Assembly: GCA_964631945.1 (NCBI GenBank)
Contig: CAZWAY010000006.1
Location: 47,131-111,130 of the forward strand
Direction: 5' to 3'
From: JABFRZ01 sp964631945
GTDB taxonomy: Bacteria; Planctomycetota; UBA1135; GCA-002686595
DNA: 64,000 bases
Part shown: one piece after another, positions 9,179 to 18,206 of the stretch
Layout: each line of letters begins with the position of its first letter
How positions within the stretch are numbered: the first letter of the stretch is position 1
The notes under the pieces: model-generated
The model's database searches: none
Seen by the model: the letters and a program-made list of their open reading frames with translations, nothing else
Told to the model about the DNA's origin: nothing
Program-made: the position numbers and the translations under genes

Positions 9179-10693
9179 ATGGTCGACCCGGCCGAGCGCT
9201 TCCTCGCCCTGTGGGGCGAGATCGCCGACCTCGGGCACGCGATGGGGCTCCTGGCCTGGGACCAGGAGACGCACATGCCGCGCAGCGGCGGGGCGGCCCG
9301 AGCGCGCCTGCAGGCGACCCTGGCGGGCGTTCGTCACGCGCGCTTGGTGGCGCCCGAGCTGTTCGAGGCCGTGGAGCAGAGCGGCGCGCGGGCCGAGCCC
9401 GGCAGCCCGCTCGCGGCCCAGGTGCGCGAGGCGCGCCGCGTCCTCGGGCGCGTGCGCTGCACGCCCGAACGCCTGGCGCGTGCGCAGGCCGAGGCCGCGG
9501 CGGTGGGACACGAGGCCTGGGGCGCGGCCCGCGCCGCGCGCGACTTCGCGCTCTTCCGCCCGGCGCTGGAGCGGCTGGTGGCGCTGGCGCGCGAGGAGGC
9601 CGGGCTCCTGACCGCGCCCGGCGCCCCGCTGGCGGGCGCCACGCTCTACGACGCCTGCCTCGACGCGCACGAGCCCGGGGCGCGCGCGGGCGACGTGGGC
9701 GTCCTCCTGGGCGACCTCGCGCGCGAGCTCGTGCCGCTGGTGCGGGCGGCGTCCGCGTCGGGGCGCGTGCCCGATCCGGCTCCGGCGCGCGGCGATTACG
9801 CCAGCGAGCGTCAGCTGGCCTTCGCGCGCGAGATCGCCGCGCGCTTCGGCTTCGACTTCGCGCGCGGCCGCATCGACGCCGCGCCGCACCCGTTCTGCAG
9901 CGGCTTCGGGCGCGACGACGTGCGCCTGACCTGGCGCTTCGACGCCCACGACTTCCGTCCGGCGCTGTTCGGCATCCTGCACGAGGCCGGGCACGGGCTC
10001 TACGAGCAGAACCTGCCGGAGGAATGGCAGCGCACGCCGATCGGCGAGGCCGTGTCGCTCGGCGTGCACGAATCCCAGTCGCGTCTGTGGGAGAACCTGG
10101 TGGGGCGCAGCCGGGCCTTCTGGACGTGGGCGCTGCCGCGCCTGCAGGCGAGCTTCCCGGCTGCGCGTCGGACCACGCTCGACACGCTGCTGCCGCTGCT
10201 GCACACGGCCCAGCCGAGTCCGATCCGGGTCGAGGCCGACCAGGGCACCTACGACCTGCACGTGTGCGTGCGTTTCGAGCTCGAGCGCGCGCTGTTCGAC
10301 GGCCAGCTCGAGGTGGCCGACCTGCCCGCGGCCTGGAACGAGGCCTACGGGCGCACGCTCGGCCTCGCGCCGCGCGACGCGGCCGAGGGCGTGCTGCAGG
10401 ACATCCACTGGTCGATGGGGGCCTTCGGCTACTTCCCGACCTACACGCTCGGCAACCTGATCGCGGCCCAGCTCTTCGCGGCCGCACAGCGCGAGCTGGG
10501 CGAGCTGGACACGGCCTTCGCGCGCGGCGAGTTCCAGCCGCTGTTCGAGTGGCTGCGGGCCCGGGTCCACCGCCACGGCAGCTTCCACACCGCCGCCGAG
10601 CTGGTGCGCCATGCCACGGGCCGACCCCTTTCCAGCGCCGACTACCTGGCCCAGCGCCGCGCCGACGTGGCCGAGTACTACGACGCGCGCTGA
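9179..10693 (+). CDS. Carboxypeptidase Taq, M32 metallopeptidase
   Basis: 504 aa, the usual size for M32 thermostable metallocarboxypeptidases, which remove C-terminal residues other than proline. The zinc site HEAGH is at about residues 268-272. The third ligand and M32 signature follow in VSLGVHESQSRLWENLVGRS. Other family motifs visible are GLLAWDQETHMP near the start, IHWSMGAFGYFPTYTLGN and the closing RPLSSADYL. It starts 13 nt after the citrate synthase stop and is probably co-transcribed with it. No signal peptide is visible, so it is probably cytoplasmic. Confidence 0.94.
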   Translation: MVDPAERFLALWGEIADLGHAMGLLAWDQETHMPRSGGAARARLQATLAGVRHARLVAPELFEAVEQSGARAEPGSPLAAQVREARRVLGRVRCTPERLARAQAEAAAVGHEAWGAARAARDFALFRPALERLVALAREEAGLLTAPGAPLAGATLYDACLDAHEPGARAGDVGVLLGDLARELVPLVRAASASGRVPDPAPARGDYASERQLAFAREIAARFGFDFARGRIDAAPHPFCSGFGRDDVRLTWRFDAHDFRPALFGILHEAGHGLYEQNLPEEWQRTPIGEAVSLGVHESQSRLWENLVGRSRAFWTWALPRLQASFPAARRTTLDTLLPLLHTAQPSPIRVEADQGTYDLHVCVRFELERALFDGQLEVADLPAAWNEAYGRTLGLAPRDAAEGVLQDIHWSMGAFGYFPTYTLGNLIAAQLFAAAQRELGELDTAFARGEFQPLFEWLRARVHRHGSFHTAAELVRHATGRPLSSADYLAQRRADVAEYYDAR

Positions 10694-10847
10694 GCGCGGT
10701 ATCCGGGCCGACGCACGAGGCCGCGAAAGTCCTTCCCGCGCGCGTTCGTTCCCGGCGCTCCCGACCGGAGTCCGCGACCCGGGGTAGGGTGCGGGTGGAG
10801 GATCGCCGCGCGCGTCGGGGGAGGCTCGTCGGCGGGTCGCAACGCCC

Positions 10848-11525
10848 ATGAAGGTACTGGTGGTCGAGGACGATCCGCGCGTCGCGAGCTTCATCGAGCG
10901 CGGCCTGCAGCAGCTCGGCTTCCTGGTGGACGTGGCCGGCGACGGCGCGCGCGGACTCGAGCGCGCCCTCGGCGGACTGCCCGAGGTGGTGATCCTCGAC
11001 CTCTTGCTACCCGGGCTCGACGGCCAGGAGTTGCTGGTCGAGCTCCGGCGGCGCGGGCGCAACGTGCCCGTGCTGGTGCTCTCGGCCTGCGACGGTGTGG
11101 GCGACCGCGTCAAGGCCCTCGACGGCGGGGCCGACGACTTCCTGGTCAAGCCCTTCAGCTTCGACGAGCTGGTGGCGCGCGTGCGCGCCCTCGGGCGCCG
11201 GCCGCAGGTGCTCACCTCGGCCGTGCTCGAGGTCGGCGACCTGTGCCTGGATCCGAGCGCGCGCAGCGTGAAGCGCGGCGGGCGCAGCGTCTCGCTGACG
11301 GCCAAGGAGTTCGCGTTGCTCGAGTACCTGGTGCGCCACCAGGGCAGCGTGGTCACGCGCACGATGATCGCCGAGCACGTCTGGGGCCAGCACTTCGGCT
11401 CCTTCAGCAACGTGATCGACGTCTACATCCGCTACCTGCGGGCCAAGGTCGACGACGCCAGTGAGCACAAGCTGATCCACACCGTGCGCGGCGTGGGCTA
11501 CGTCCTGTCCGAATCGCGCGCATGA
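10848..11525 (+). CDS. OmpR/PhoB-family response regulator
   Basis: 225 aa. The receiver domain has the acidic pair in VVEDDPRV (residues 8-9), the phospho-acceptor Asp51 in VVILDLLLPGLDGQ, Ser/Thr in VLVLSACD and the Lys in FLVKPFSFDEL. The C-terminal winged helix (about 125-223) shows LTAKEFALLEYLVRHQGSVV and VDVYIRYLRAKVDD-like recognition elements. Its stop overlaps the histidine kinase start by 4 nt (ATGA). Four 11-bp direct repeats at 12943-12986, before the di-heme peroxidase gene, are a likely binding site for this protein. Confidence 0.93.
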   Translation: MKVLVVEDDPRVASFIERGLQQLGFLVDVAGDGARGLERALGGLPEVVILDLLLPGLDGQELLVELRRRGRNVPVLVLSACDGVGDRVKALDGGADDFLVKPFSFDELVARVRALGRRPQVLTSAVLEVGDLCLDPSARSVKRGGRSVSLTAKEFALLEYLVRHQGSVVTRTMIAEHVWGQHFGSFSNVIDVYIRYLRAKVDDASEHKLIHTVRGVGYVLSESRA

Positions 11526-12928
11526 GCCGGGCTTCGTTCCGCTGGCGCGTGATGACGCCCACGCTGCTGCTGGCGAGCCTGGTGGCCGCGGCCCTGGTCG
11601 CGCTGGTGCACGTGCGCGGTCGCGAGCAGCAGCGGCGCGCGCTCGAGAACTCGCTCGGGACGAAGATCGAGGAGGTCGTCTCGATCCTCGCGGCCGGCGA
11701 CGGCCGCGTCGAGCTCGCGAGCTTCCTGGAACTCGAGACGTCCTACCGTTGTTCGCCCTACGAGTACTTCTACGAGCTCACGAGCGCGGAGGGTCGGCCG
11801 CTCCTGTGCAGCCAGAACCTGGCGGCGGCAGCGCGCAGCGGCCTGGCGTGCCCGGGCCAGCCCCCCGCCCCCGCGGCCGTCCAGCCGCATCCGTCCGACG
11901 AATCCGAGGACATGCTCGTGCGCAGCCAGCGGCTGGCCCCCGAGCTGCGCTTCGCGGGCGAGGCAGGACCGATCGTGCGCGTCGGGGTGTGTCTGGAGCC
12001 GCTGCAAAGCGCGTTGCACACCGACCTCGTGCACAGCCTGATCGCGGCCGTGCTCTCGCTGGCGGTGCTGGCCCTGGCGCTGTGGATCGTGATCGGCCGC
12101 AGCCTGCGCAGCGTCTCCGACATCGCGCGCCACGCCTCCGCGATCTCCTCCTCCAACCTGCGCGAGCGCCTGCCGCGCAGCGGCTGCGGCGACGAGCTCG
12201 ATCGACTGGCGGCCGTGCTGAACGAGCAGTTCGCGGGCCTGGAGCGGGCCCTGGCGCAGATGGAGGCCTTCACCTCGGATGCGGCCCACCAGCTGCGCAC
12301 GCCCCTGACGCGCATCCGCGGCGAGCTCGATCTCGTGCTGGCGCATGCGCCCGAACTCGCGGCCGAGACCCGCGCCCGGCTGGAGGACACGCGCGACGAG
12401 CTGGAACGCCTCGTGCGGACGTGCGCACGCCTGCTGCTCCTGGCGCGCCTGGATCGGGGTGCGCTGCAGGAGGAGCTGCGCGCGAACGAGCTGGACCTGA
12501 CGTCCCTGGTCCAGGAGCTGGTCGAGCAGGTGGCACCCCTCGGGACGGAGAAGGGCGTGCGCGTGGAGTTCCGCGCGACGGGCGCGCTGCGCCTGCGCTG
12601 CTGCCAGGCCCTGCTGGCCGAGGCGCTGCTCAACCTGCTCGACAACGCGATCCGCTGCACGCCGTCCGGCGGCCGCGTGGTGGTCGCGCTGAAACGCACG
12701 AACGGGGTCGCGCGGATCTCGGTGAGCGACACGGGACCCGGGGTCCCCGAGGACGAGCGCGAAATGATCTTCCGCCGCTTCTACCGCGGCGCCAGCGGCA
12801 AGGGTGAGGGCACGGGCCTCGGCCTCGCGATCGTGCGCGGCATCGCGCGCGCGCACGGCGGCGAGGTCACGCTGCACTCGTTGGCGGGCAGCGGGGCGAC
12901 CTTCCAGATGAGCCTGCCCGCGGCCTGA
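11522..12928 (+). CDS. Sensor histidine kinase
   Basis: 468 aa. Two transmembrane helices (about 11-29 and 177-197) bracket a periplasmic sensor of about 145 residues containing several Cys (YRCSPYEYF, LLCSQNLA, GLACPG, VGVCLEP). A HAMP linker follows, then the dimerisation domain with His256 in SDAAHQLRTPLTRIRGELD. The ATPase domain has LLDNAIRC (N box), DTGPGVPEDE (G1) and GEGTGLGLAIV (G2). It is the cognate kinase of the response regulator at 10848, with ATGA coupling. The conserved sensor cysteines and the peroxidase gene downstream hint at a redox or oxidant signal; that is inference. Confidence 0.93.
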   Translation: MSRASFRWRVMTPTLLLASLVAAALVALVHVRGREQQRRALENSLGTKIEEVVSILAAGDGRVELASFLELETSYRCSPYEYFYELTSAEGRPLLCSQNLAAAARSGLACPGQPPAPAAVQPHPSDESEDMLVRSQRLAPELRFAGEAGPIVRVGVCLEPLQSALHTDLVHSLIAAVLSLAVLALALWIVIGRSLRSVSDIARHASAISSSNLRERLPRSGCGDELDRLAAVLNEQFAGLERALAQMEAFTSDAAHQLRTPLTRIRGELDLVLAHAPELAAETRARLEDTRDELERLVRTCARLLLLARLDRGALQEELRANELDLTSLVQELVEQVAPLGTEKGVRVEFRATGALRLRCCQALLAEALLNLLDNAIRCTPSGGRVVVALKRTNGVARISVSDTGPGVPEDEREMIFRRFYRGASGKGEGTGLGLAIVRGIARAHGGEVTLHSLAGSGATFQMSLPAA

Positions 12929-12942
12929 GGGCGCAGCGCCGC

Positions 12943-12986
12943 TCTCATGCGCTTCTCATCCGGCCCTCAGCCGTCCCTAACGCGCG
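12943..12986 (+). promoter_or_regulatory. Four 11-bp direct repeats, putative response-regulator box
   Basis: TCTCAT at 12943 and 12954 and CCTCAG at 12965 recur at an exact 11-bp period, followed by CCTAAC at 12976. Each is followed by a GC-rich spacer. OmpR/PhoB-family regulators bind head-to-tail repeats of about 11 bp. The array lies 33 nt after a convergently independent stop and 76 nt before the peroxidase ATG. It ends next to a possible -10 (TAGCTT, 12992-12997), the place expected for an activator overlapping the -35. Confidence 0.6.
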
Positions 12987-13061
12987 CCGGATAGCTTCGG
13001 TTGGGGCGTGCCCGGGGGGGCGCGCGGAAAGTCTCCGTCCTTCTCCAACGAGGTTCTCGAC

Positions 13062-15131
13062 ATGTTCCGATCCATTCCGGCCTTCCTTTCCGGAGGGCTC
13101 GCGCTCGCGGCGTCGGCGAGTGCTCATCCGGCTCCCGTGCAGGGCACGCCCGATCCCGTCGAGGTGCGGCGCGTCGCGGCGGAGGCCGGTCTCGAGCCGC
13201 TCTCCGAGGTGGCCGTGCCGCGTCCGGGCAATCTGGCGCAGTTCCTGAAGCCCGGCGCGCGCGCGCGCCAGTCCCTGGTCCTGCTCGGCAAGGCGCTCTT
13301 CTGGGACATGCAGGTCGGCAGCGATGGCCAGGCCTGTGCTTCGTGCCACTTCCATGCCGGCGCGGACAACCGCACCAAGAACCAGATCAGCCCGGGACTG
13401 AACAACGTCGATCCGGAGCTGCGCGAGGTCTTCGACGCCACCTCCACGGGCGGCGGCGGGCCGAACTACGAGCTCACGGCCGACGACTATCCCTTCTATC
13501 GCCTGCTGGTGCCCGACGAGCGCAACTTCGACGAGCGCGTGGTGCTGTTCGAGAGCGACGACGTGGTCTCCTCGCAGGGCGTGTCGCGGGCCGAGTTCGC
13601 GGGTCTGAGCGGGACCTTCGCCGACCTGGGCACGCCGCTGGCGGACGGCGACTTCCAGGTCGGTGGCGTGAACACCCGCCGCGTCGAGCCGCGCAACACG
13701 CCGACCATGATCAACGCGGTCTTCAACTTCGCGAACTTCTGGGACGGTCGTGCCCACAACCTCTTCAACGGCGTGAGCGTCATCGGTCCGCTCGATCCGG
13801 ACGCGCGCATCTGGGTGCAGACGCCGCGCGGTCTGGCGCAGCGCGCGGTGAGCATCCCGAACTCCAGCCTGGCGTCGCAGGCCGTCGGCCCGCCGCTCTC
13901 CAGCGAGGAGATGTCCTTCCTGGGCCGCAGCCTGCCCGAGGTCGGCCGCAAGCTGCTCGGGCTCCGGCCGCTCGGCCTGCAGCTCGTGCACCCGCTGGAC
14001 AGCGTGCTGGGGCCGCTGGCGCGCACGCGCCTCGGGCAGGGCGGCAGCGTGCTCGGCAATCCCGGGCTCGACACGACCTACCGGGCCCTGATCCAGAGCG
14101 CCTTCCGGCCGCGTTACTGGGCTTCGCCCGCGGACATCGCCGGCTTCTCGCAGATGGAGGCCAACTTCAGCCTGTTCTTCGGGCTGGCCATCCAGGCCTA
14201 CGAGTCGACGCTGGTGTCGGACGAGTCACCCTTCGACGAGTTCATGGAGGGCGACGACGACGCGCTCGAGCCCGAGCAACTGCTCGGCCTCCTGGCCTTC
14301 ATCCGCCGCATCGATTCGAGCGACCCGATCTTCACCTCCGAGATCGGGATCGGGAACTGTGTCGCCTGCCACGCCGGCCCGGAGTTCACCGAGGCCGCCT
14401 TCACGACCCTGTTCGAGGAGGGCGACGAGCCCGAACTCCTGGAGGTCGAGGAGATGCCCGAGCTCGAGCTGGGCAACCTGGTGGTGGGGGAGGAGACGGC
14501 CTTCCTCGACGTGGGCTTCTCCAACATCGGCGTGCGCCCGACGGGTGACGACCTCGGGCGCGGAGGCGAGGCGGGCGGCTACCCGCTGTCCTTCGCGCGG
14601 CAGGCCCTGCTCGGGCTCCCGTTCGCACCGGAACTGCCGGAGTGCGGCGGCCCCGGCCAGGAAGCCTGCCCCGAGGGCCTGCGGGTGGCGGTGGACGGCA
14701 CCTTCAAGGTCCCCGGGCTGCGCAACGTCGCGTTGACCGGCCCGTACTTCCACAACGGCGGCGAGGCCACCCTCGAGGACGTGGTCGAGTTCTACGACCG
14801 GCGCGGCAACTACGGCGACGACAACATCGCCGACCTCGAGCGCAACATGGCGCGCATCACCATCACGGAGCTGGACGAGGACCCGCTGGTCGAGTTCCTC
14901 GAGTCCCTGACCGACGAACGCGTGGCCTGGGAGATGGCCCCCTTCGACCATCCGCAGCTGTTCGTCCCGAACGGCCATCCCGGTGACCACGCCCTGATCG
15001 AGTGCGCCAACGGTCTGGTGGCCTGCGACGAGGTCTTGATCGTTCCGCCGATCGGGCGCCTGGGGCGCGCGGCCGCGGGTCTGGACGAACTCGAGCCCTT
15101 CCTGGGCGGAGGGGAAGAGGAAGAAGAGTAG
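13062..15131 (+). CDS. Secreted di-heme cytochrome c peroxidase-like protein
   Basis: 689 aa with a signal peptide (MFRSIPAFLSGGLALAASASAH). Two CxxCH heme sites are present: C92-A-S-C-H96 and C433-V-A-C-H437. Segments such as LGKALFWDMQVGSDGQACASC, NTPTMINAVFNFANFWDGR and VPGLRNVALTGPYFHNGGEAT are typical of the bacterial cytochrome c peroxidase/MauG superfamily. It is about twice as long as classic CcpA, like the large MauG-type members found in Planctomycetota and Myxococcota. The substrate may be peroxide or another oxidant. The ATG at 13062 has GAGG 8 nt upstream; an upstream in-frame ATG (13008) is rejected because it would bury the signal peptide. An acidic Glu tail ends the protein. 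Confidence 0.88.
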   Translation: MFRSIPAFLSGGLALAASASAHPAPVQGTPDPVEVRRVAAEAGLEPLSEVAVPRPGNLAQFLKPGARARQSLVLLGKALFWDMQVGSDGQACASCHFHAGADNRTKNQISPGLNNVDPELREVFDATSTGGGGPNYELTADDYPFYRLLVPDERNFDERVVLFESDDVVSSQGVSRAEFAGLSGTFADLGTPLADGDFQVGGVNTRRVEPRNTPTMINAVFNFANFWDGRAHNLFNGVSVIGPLDPDARIWVQTPRGLAQRAVSIPNSSLASQAVGPPLSSEEMSFLGRSLPEVGRKLLGLRPLGLQLVHPLDSVLGPLARTRLGQGGSVLGNPGLDTTYRALIQSAFRPRYWASPADIAGFSQMEANFSLFFGLAIQAYESTLVSDESPFDEFMEGDDDALEPEQLLGLLAFIRRIDSSDPIFTSEIGIGNCVACHAGPEFTEAAFTTLFEEGDEPELLEVEEMPELELGNLVVGEETAFLDVGFSNIGVRPTGDDLGRGGEAGGYPLSFARQALLGLPFAPELPECGGPGQEACPEGLRVAVDGTFKVPGLRNVALTGPYFHNGGEATLEDVVEFYDRRGNYGDDNIADLERNMARITITELDEDPLVEFLESLTDERVAWEMAPFDHPQLFVPNGHPGDHALIECANGLVACDEVLIVPPIGRLGRAAAGLDELEPFLGGGEEEEE

Positions 15132-15140
15132 GGGCGAAAA

Positions 15141-15210
15141 CGGAGCCGGACCTCCGGGCTCCCACACCCCCCCGAGCGAGGCGTCGCGAGCATCGGCTCG
15201 CGTCGCCTCG
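15141..15210. terminator. Hairpins between convergent peroxidase and nuo transcripts
   Basis: A 15-bp stem with one mismatch (15177-15191 paired with 15196-15210, loop ATCG) precedes the nuoN stop by 6 nt. A smaller hairpin (15141-15161) follows the peroxidase stop. Neither has a T tail. Position between convergent genes suggests a bidirectional termination zone. Confidence 0.5.
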
Positions 15211-15216
15211 CAGTTC

Positions 15217-16677
15217 TCAGCCGCGCAGGAGGCCGAGGAACAGCGCGGGGAACAGCCCCATCGCCAGCACGAAGACCACGCACACGGCGCCCGCGAGGCT
15301 GGTGCTCCAGCGGCGCGTGCGCGGCGGCTCGAACTCCTCGGGCGGCGCGTGCATGTAGAGCACCACGATCACGCGCAGGTAGTAGGCGAGCGCCACGGTC
15401 GAGAGCAGCGCTCCGAGCACGGCCACGCCGGTCATGCCGGCGTCCACCAGCACCGAGAACACGAACCACTTGCCGAGGAATCCCGCCGTGGCCGGGATGC
15501 CGCCGAGCGACAGCATGAACAGCGCCAGGAGGCCCGCCACCACCGGGCGCGAGCGGCTGAGTCCGCGCAGCGAATCGAGGCGCGTGTAGCGCGCGCCGTC
15601 GGCCTCGAGCAGCGCGAGCAGCCCGAAGGCTCCCATGGCCGTGAACAGGTAACCGCCCAGGTAGTAGAGCGCGGCCTCCAGGGCACCGTGCGTGTCGGGC
15701 CCGCCCACGCCGGCCGCGAGCAGCAAGAGCAGCGTGCCCGCGTGCGCCACGCTCGAGTACGCCAGCATGCGCTTCAGGTCGGTCTGCGCCAGGGCGCCGA
15801 GGTTCCCGAGCGCCATCGTGACCAGCGCCAGCACGGCCACCGAGGCGCGCGCGCCCGCGGGCAGCAGTGGCGCGAGCTGCACCAGCAGGAAGGCGAAGGC
15901 GGCCGCCTTCGTGCCCGTTGCCATCAGCGCGGTCACGGGCGTGGGACTGCCCTGGTAGACGTCCGGAGCCCACTGCTGGAACGGGAAGACGGCGACCTTG
16001 AAGAACAGGCTGGCCGCGATGAGCGCGAGGCCCGCCAGGGCGAGCGGGGAGGAGAGCTCGCGCGTGGCCAGCTCGGCGAGCGAGAGCGTGCCCGCGGCCG
16101 CGTACAGCAGGGCCGTGCCGTACAGGAACAGCGCGCTCGAGAAGGAGCCCAGCAGGAAGTACTTGAGGCCCGCCTCGACGCTCTCCTGGCGCATGCGCCG
16201 GAAGGCGCACAGGGCGTAGAGCGGGATCGAGAGCAGCTCGAGGCCCACGAAGAACACCACCAGGTCGCGCGCCCCGACCATCAACATCATCCCGATCGGG
16301 GTGCTCAGGAGGAGCGCGTCGTGCTCGGGCTTGAAGGGGCGATTCTCGCGGTAGTAGCCCAGGCTCACGAGCCATGCCAGCGCCGTGCCGGCCAGGAACA
16401 GCAGGCCCCACAGCGCGGTCGAGCGTTCGGCCACGAAGGTGCCGTCGAACACCAATCCGGGCGCACGCTCGCCGAGCAGGATGCGCAGCTCGCCGAAGGC
16501 CGAGGCCGCCAGGGCCGCCACGAAGACCGGCGTGCGCGCGACCTTCAACGCCTCGACCACGTCGCACACGAGGAACAGGATCACGCCCAGGCCGAGGGCC
16601 AGGAGCGGAGCCAGCGCCATGCGCGCTTCGGGCGTGGACAGGGCCTCGAAGGCCGCCTGGGTCGCCTGCGGGATCAT
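15217..16677 (-). CDS. nuoN: NADH-quinone oxidoreductase subunit N
   Basis: 486 aa polytopic antiporter-like subunit of the complex I membrane arm. The Mrp-antiporter signature is visible as VEAGLKYFLLGSFSSALFLYG, the lysine-bearing FFKVAVFPFQQWAPDVYQGSP and LAQTDLKRMLAYSSVAHAG. The helix-break motifs needed for proton translocation are intact. It is the last of the 14 nuo genes. The ATG lies in an ATGA overlap with the nuoM stop. Confidence 0.96.
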   Translation of the reverse strand: MIPQATQAAFEALSTPEARMALAPLLALGLGVILFLVCDVVEALKVARTPVFVAALAASAFGELRILLGERAPGLVFDGTFVAERSTALWGLLFLAGTALAWLVSLGYYRENRPFKPEHDALLLSTPIGMMLMVGARDLVVFFVGLELLSIPLYALCAFRRMRQESVEAGLKYFLLGSFSSALFLYGTALLYAAAGTLSLAELATRELSSPLALAGLALIAASLFFKVAVFPFQQWAPDVYQGSPTPVTALMATGTKAAAFAFLLVQLAPLLPAGARASVAVLALVTMALGNLGALAQTDLKRMLAYSSVAHAGTLLLLLAAGVGGPDTHGALEAALYYLGGYLFTAMGAFGLLALLEADGARYTRLDSLRGLSRSRPVVAGLLALFMLSLGGIPATAGFLGKWFVFSVLVDAGMTGVAVLGALLSTVALAYYLRVIVVLYMHAPPEEFEPPRTRRWSTSLAGAVCVVFVLAMGLFPALFLGLLRG

Positions 16678-18206
16678 CGCACCTCCTCGACGCCGGGCAG
16701 GGGCGCGAGCTCGAGGCGCGCGTCGAAGCGCGAATCCTCGACTCGCTCCAGGATGCGGTCGAGCGCGGGCGCGCAGCGTTCCAGCAGCACGCTGGGCTGT
16801 ACGCCTAGCCACACCACCAGCACCACCAGCGGCAGCATCAGGCCGATTTCGCGCCGGCCGAGGTCGGCCAGCTTCCGGTTCTCCTCGTGCACGACGGCGC
16901 CGAACAGCACGCGCCGCGTGGCCATCAGGAGGTACACCGCGCCGAGCACCACGCCCGAGACCGCCAGTGCCGCCCACAGCGGCGCGGCCTCGAAGGTGCC
17001 CGCCAGGATCAGGTACTCGCCGACGAAACCGTTCAGGCCCGGCAGCCCGACGCTGGACAGCACGGTGAACACCCAGAACAGCGCGAACACCGGCATGACC
17101 GCGGCGATCCCGCCGTAGCGCGCGAGCTCGCGCGTGTGCGTGCGCTCGTAGACCATGCCGACCAGCAGGAACAGCAGTCCGGTCGAGATCCCGTGGTTGA
17201 CCATCTGCAGCACGGCCCCGCGCAGGGCCGGACCGGTCAGCGCGAACAGCCCGAGCACGACGAATCCGAGGTGGCTGACCGAGGAGCACGCGATCAGGCG
17301 CTTCAGGTCGGTCTGCGCCAGCGCCAGCAGTGCGCCGTACACGATCCCGAACGCGCCCAGCGCCAGGAACAGGGGTGCCGCATCCACCGCCATGTCGGGG
17401 AAGAGCTGGATCCCGAAGCGCAGCAGGCCGTAGGTGCCCATCTTGAGCAGCACGCCCGCCAGCAGCACCGAACCGGAGGTGGGCGCCTCGGTGTGCGCGT
17501 CCGCGAGCCAGGTGTGGAAGGGCAGGATCGGGACCTTGATCGCGAAGGCCAGCGCGAAGGCGCCGAAGATCCAGGCCTGGGCGGCGGGCTCGAGCGCGGC
17601 CGTGCGCAGGAAGAGCTCGGGCAAGCTGGCGCTCCCGAGCTTCCAGATCAGCGCGATCACGGCCACCAGCATCACCAGCGAGCCGGCCACCGTGTACAGG
17701 AAGAACTTGAGCGTCGCGTACAGCCGCCGCGCGCCACCCCAGATCCCCACCAGGAAGTAGAGCGGCACCAGGCTCACCTCCCAGAAGAAGTAGAACAGCA
17801 CCAGGTCGAGCGCCAGGAACACGCCCAGCATCCCGGTCTCCATCACCAGCAGCCAGACCAGGAACTCCTTCACGCGCTCGTGCACGTGGCCGTAGGCGCT
17901 CAGCACCACCAGCGGCATGAGCACGACGGTCAGGGCCACCAAGAGCAGCGAGATCCCGTCGAGCCCGAGGTGCAACCGGATCGGGATCGGACCGCCCGGG
18001 CCGTCGAGGGTGAACCAGGGCGCCACGAACGGGTGCTGGAAGCCCGCCGCCGCACCGTCGAAGCCGACGAACAGCGCCAGGCCGAGGCCCGCCACGACCA
18101 GCGTCGTGCCCAGCGCGACGAGCCGGGCCAGCGCCGCGCTGTCGCGCGGCAGGAGGGCCACGGCCAGGGCTCCGACGAGCGGCAGGAAGCACAGGAGCGC
18201 CAGCAT
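16674..18206 (-). CDS. nuoM: NADH-quinone oxidoreductase subunit M
   Basis: 510 aa antiporter-like proton-pumping subunit. Diagnostic stretches are LDLVLFYFFWEVSLVPLYFL (the conserved Glu), AIKVPILPFHTWLADAHTEA (the Lys and the HTWLPDAH variant), LAQTDLKRLIACSSVSHLG and GLPGLNGFVGEYLIL. About 14 membrane helices are expected. Its ATG shares one base with the nuoL stop (TGATG) and its own stop overlaps the nuoN start. Confidence 0.97.
   Translation of the reverse strand: MLALLCFLPLVGALAVALLPRDSAALARLVALGTTLVVAGLGLALFVGFDGAAAGFQHPFVAPWFTLDGPGGPIPIRLHLGLDGISLLLVALTVVLMPLVVLSAYGHVHERVKEFLVWLLVMETGMLGVFLALDLVLFYFFWEVSLVPLYFLVGIWGGARRLYATLKFFLYTVAGSLVMLVAVIALIWKLGSASLPELFLRTAALEPAAQAWIFGAFALAFAIKVPILPFHTWLADAHTEAPTSGSVLLAGVLLKMGTYGLLRFGIQLFPDMAVDAAPLFLALGAFGIVYGALLALAQTDLKRLIACSSVSHLGFVVLGLFALTGPALRGAVLQMVNHGISTGLLFLLVGMVYERTHTRELARYGGIAAVMPVFALFWVFTVLSSVGLPGLNGFVGEYLILAGTFEAAPLWAALAVSGVVLGAVYLLMATRRVLFGAVVHEENRKLADLGRREIGLMLPLVVLVVWLGVQPSVLLERCAPALDRILERVEDSRFDARLELAPLPGVEEVR

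Noticed and set aside
13008..13061. Upstream in-frame start for the peroxidase gene
   Set aside because: It would place 18 polar residues before a classic signal peptide; the ATG at 13062 has its own GAGG box.
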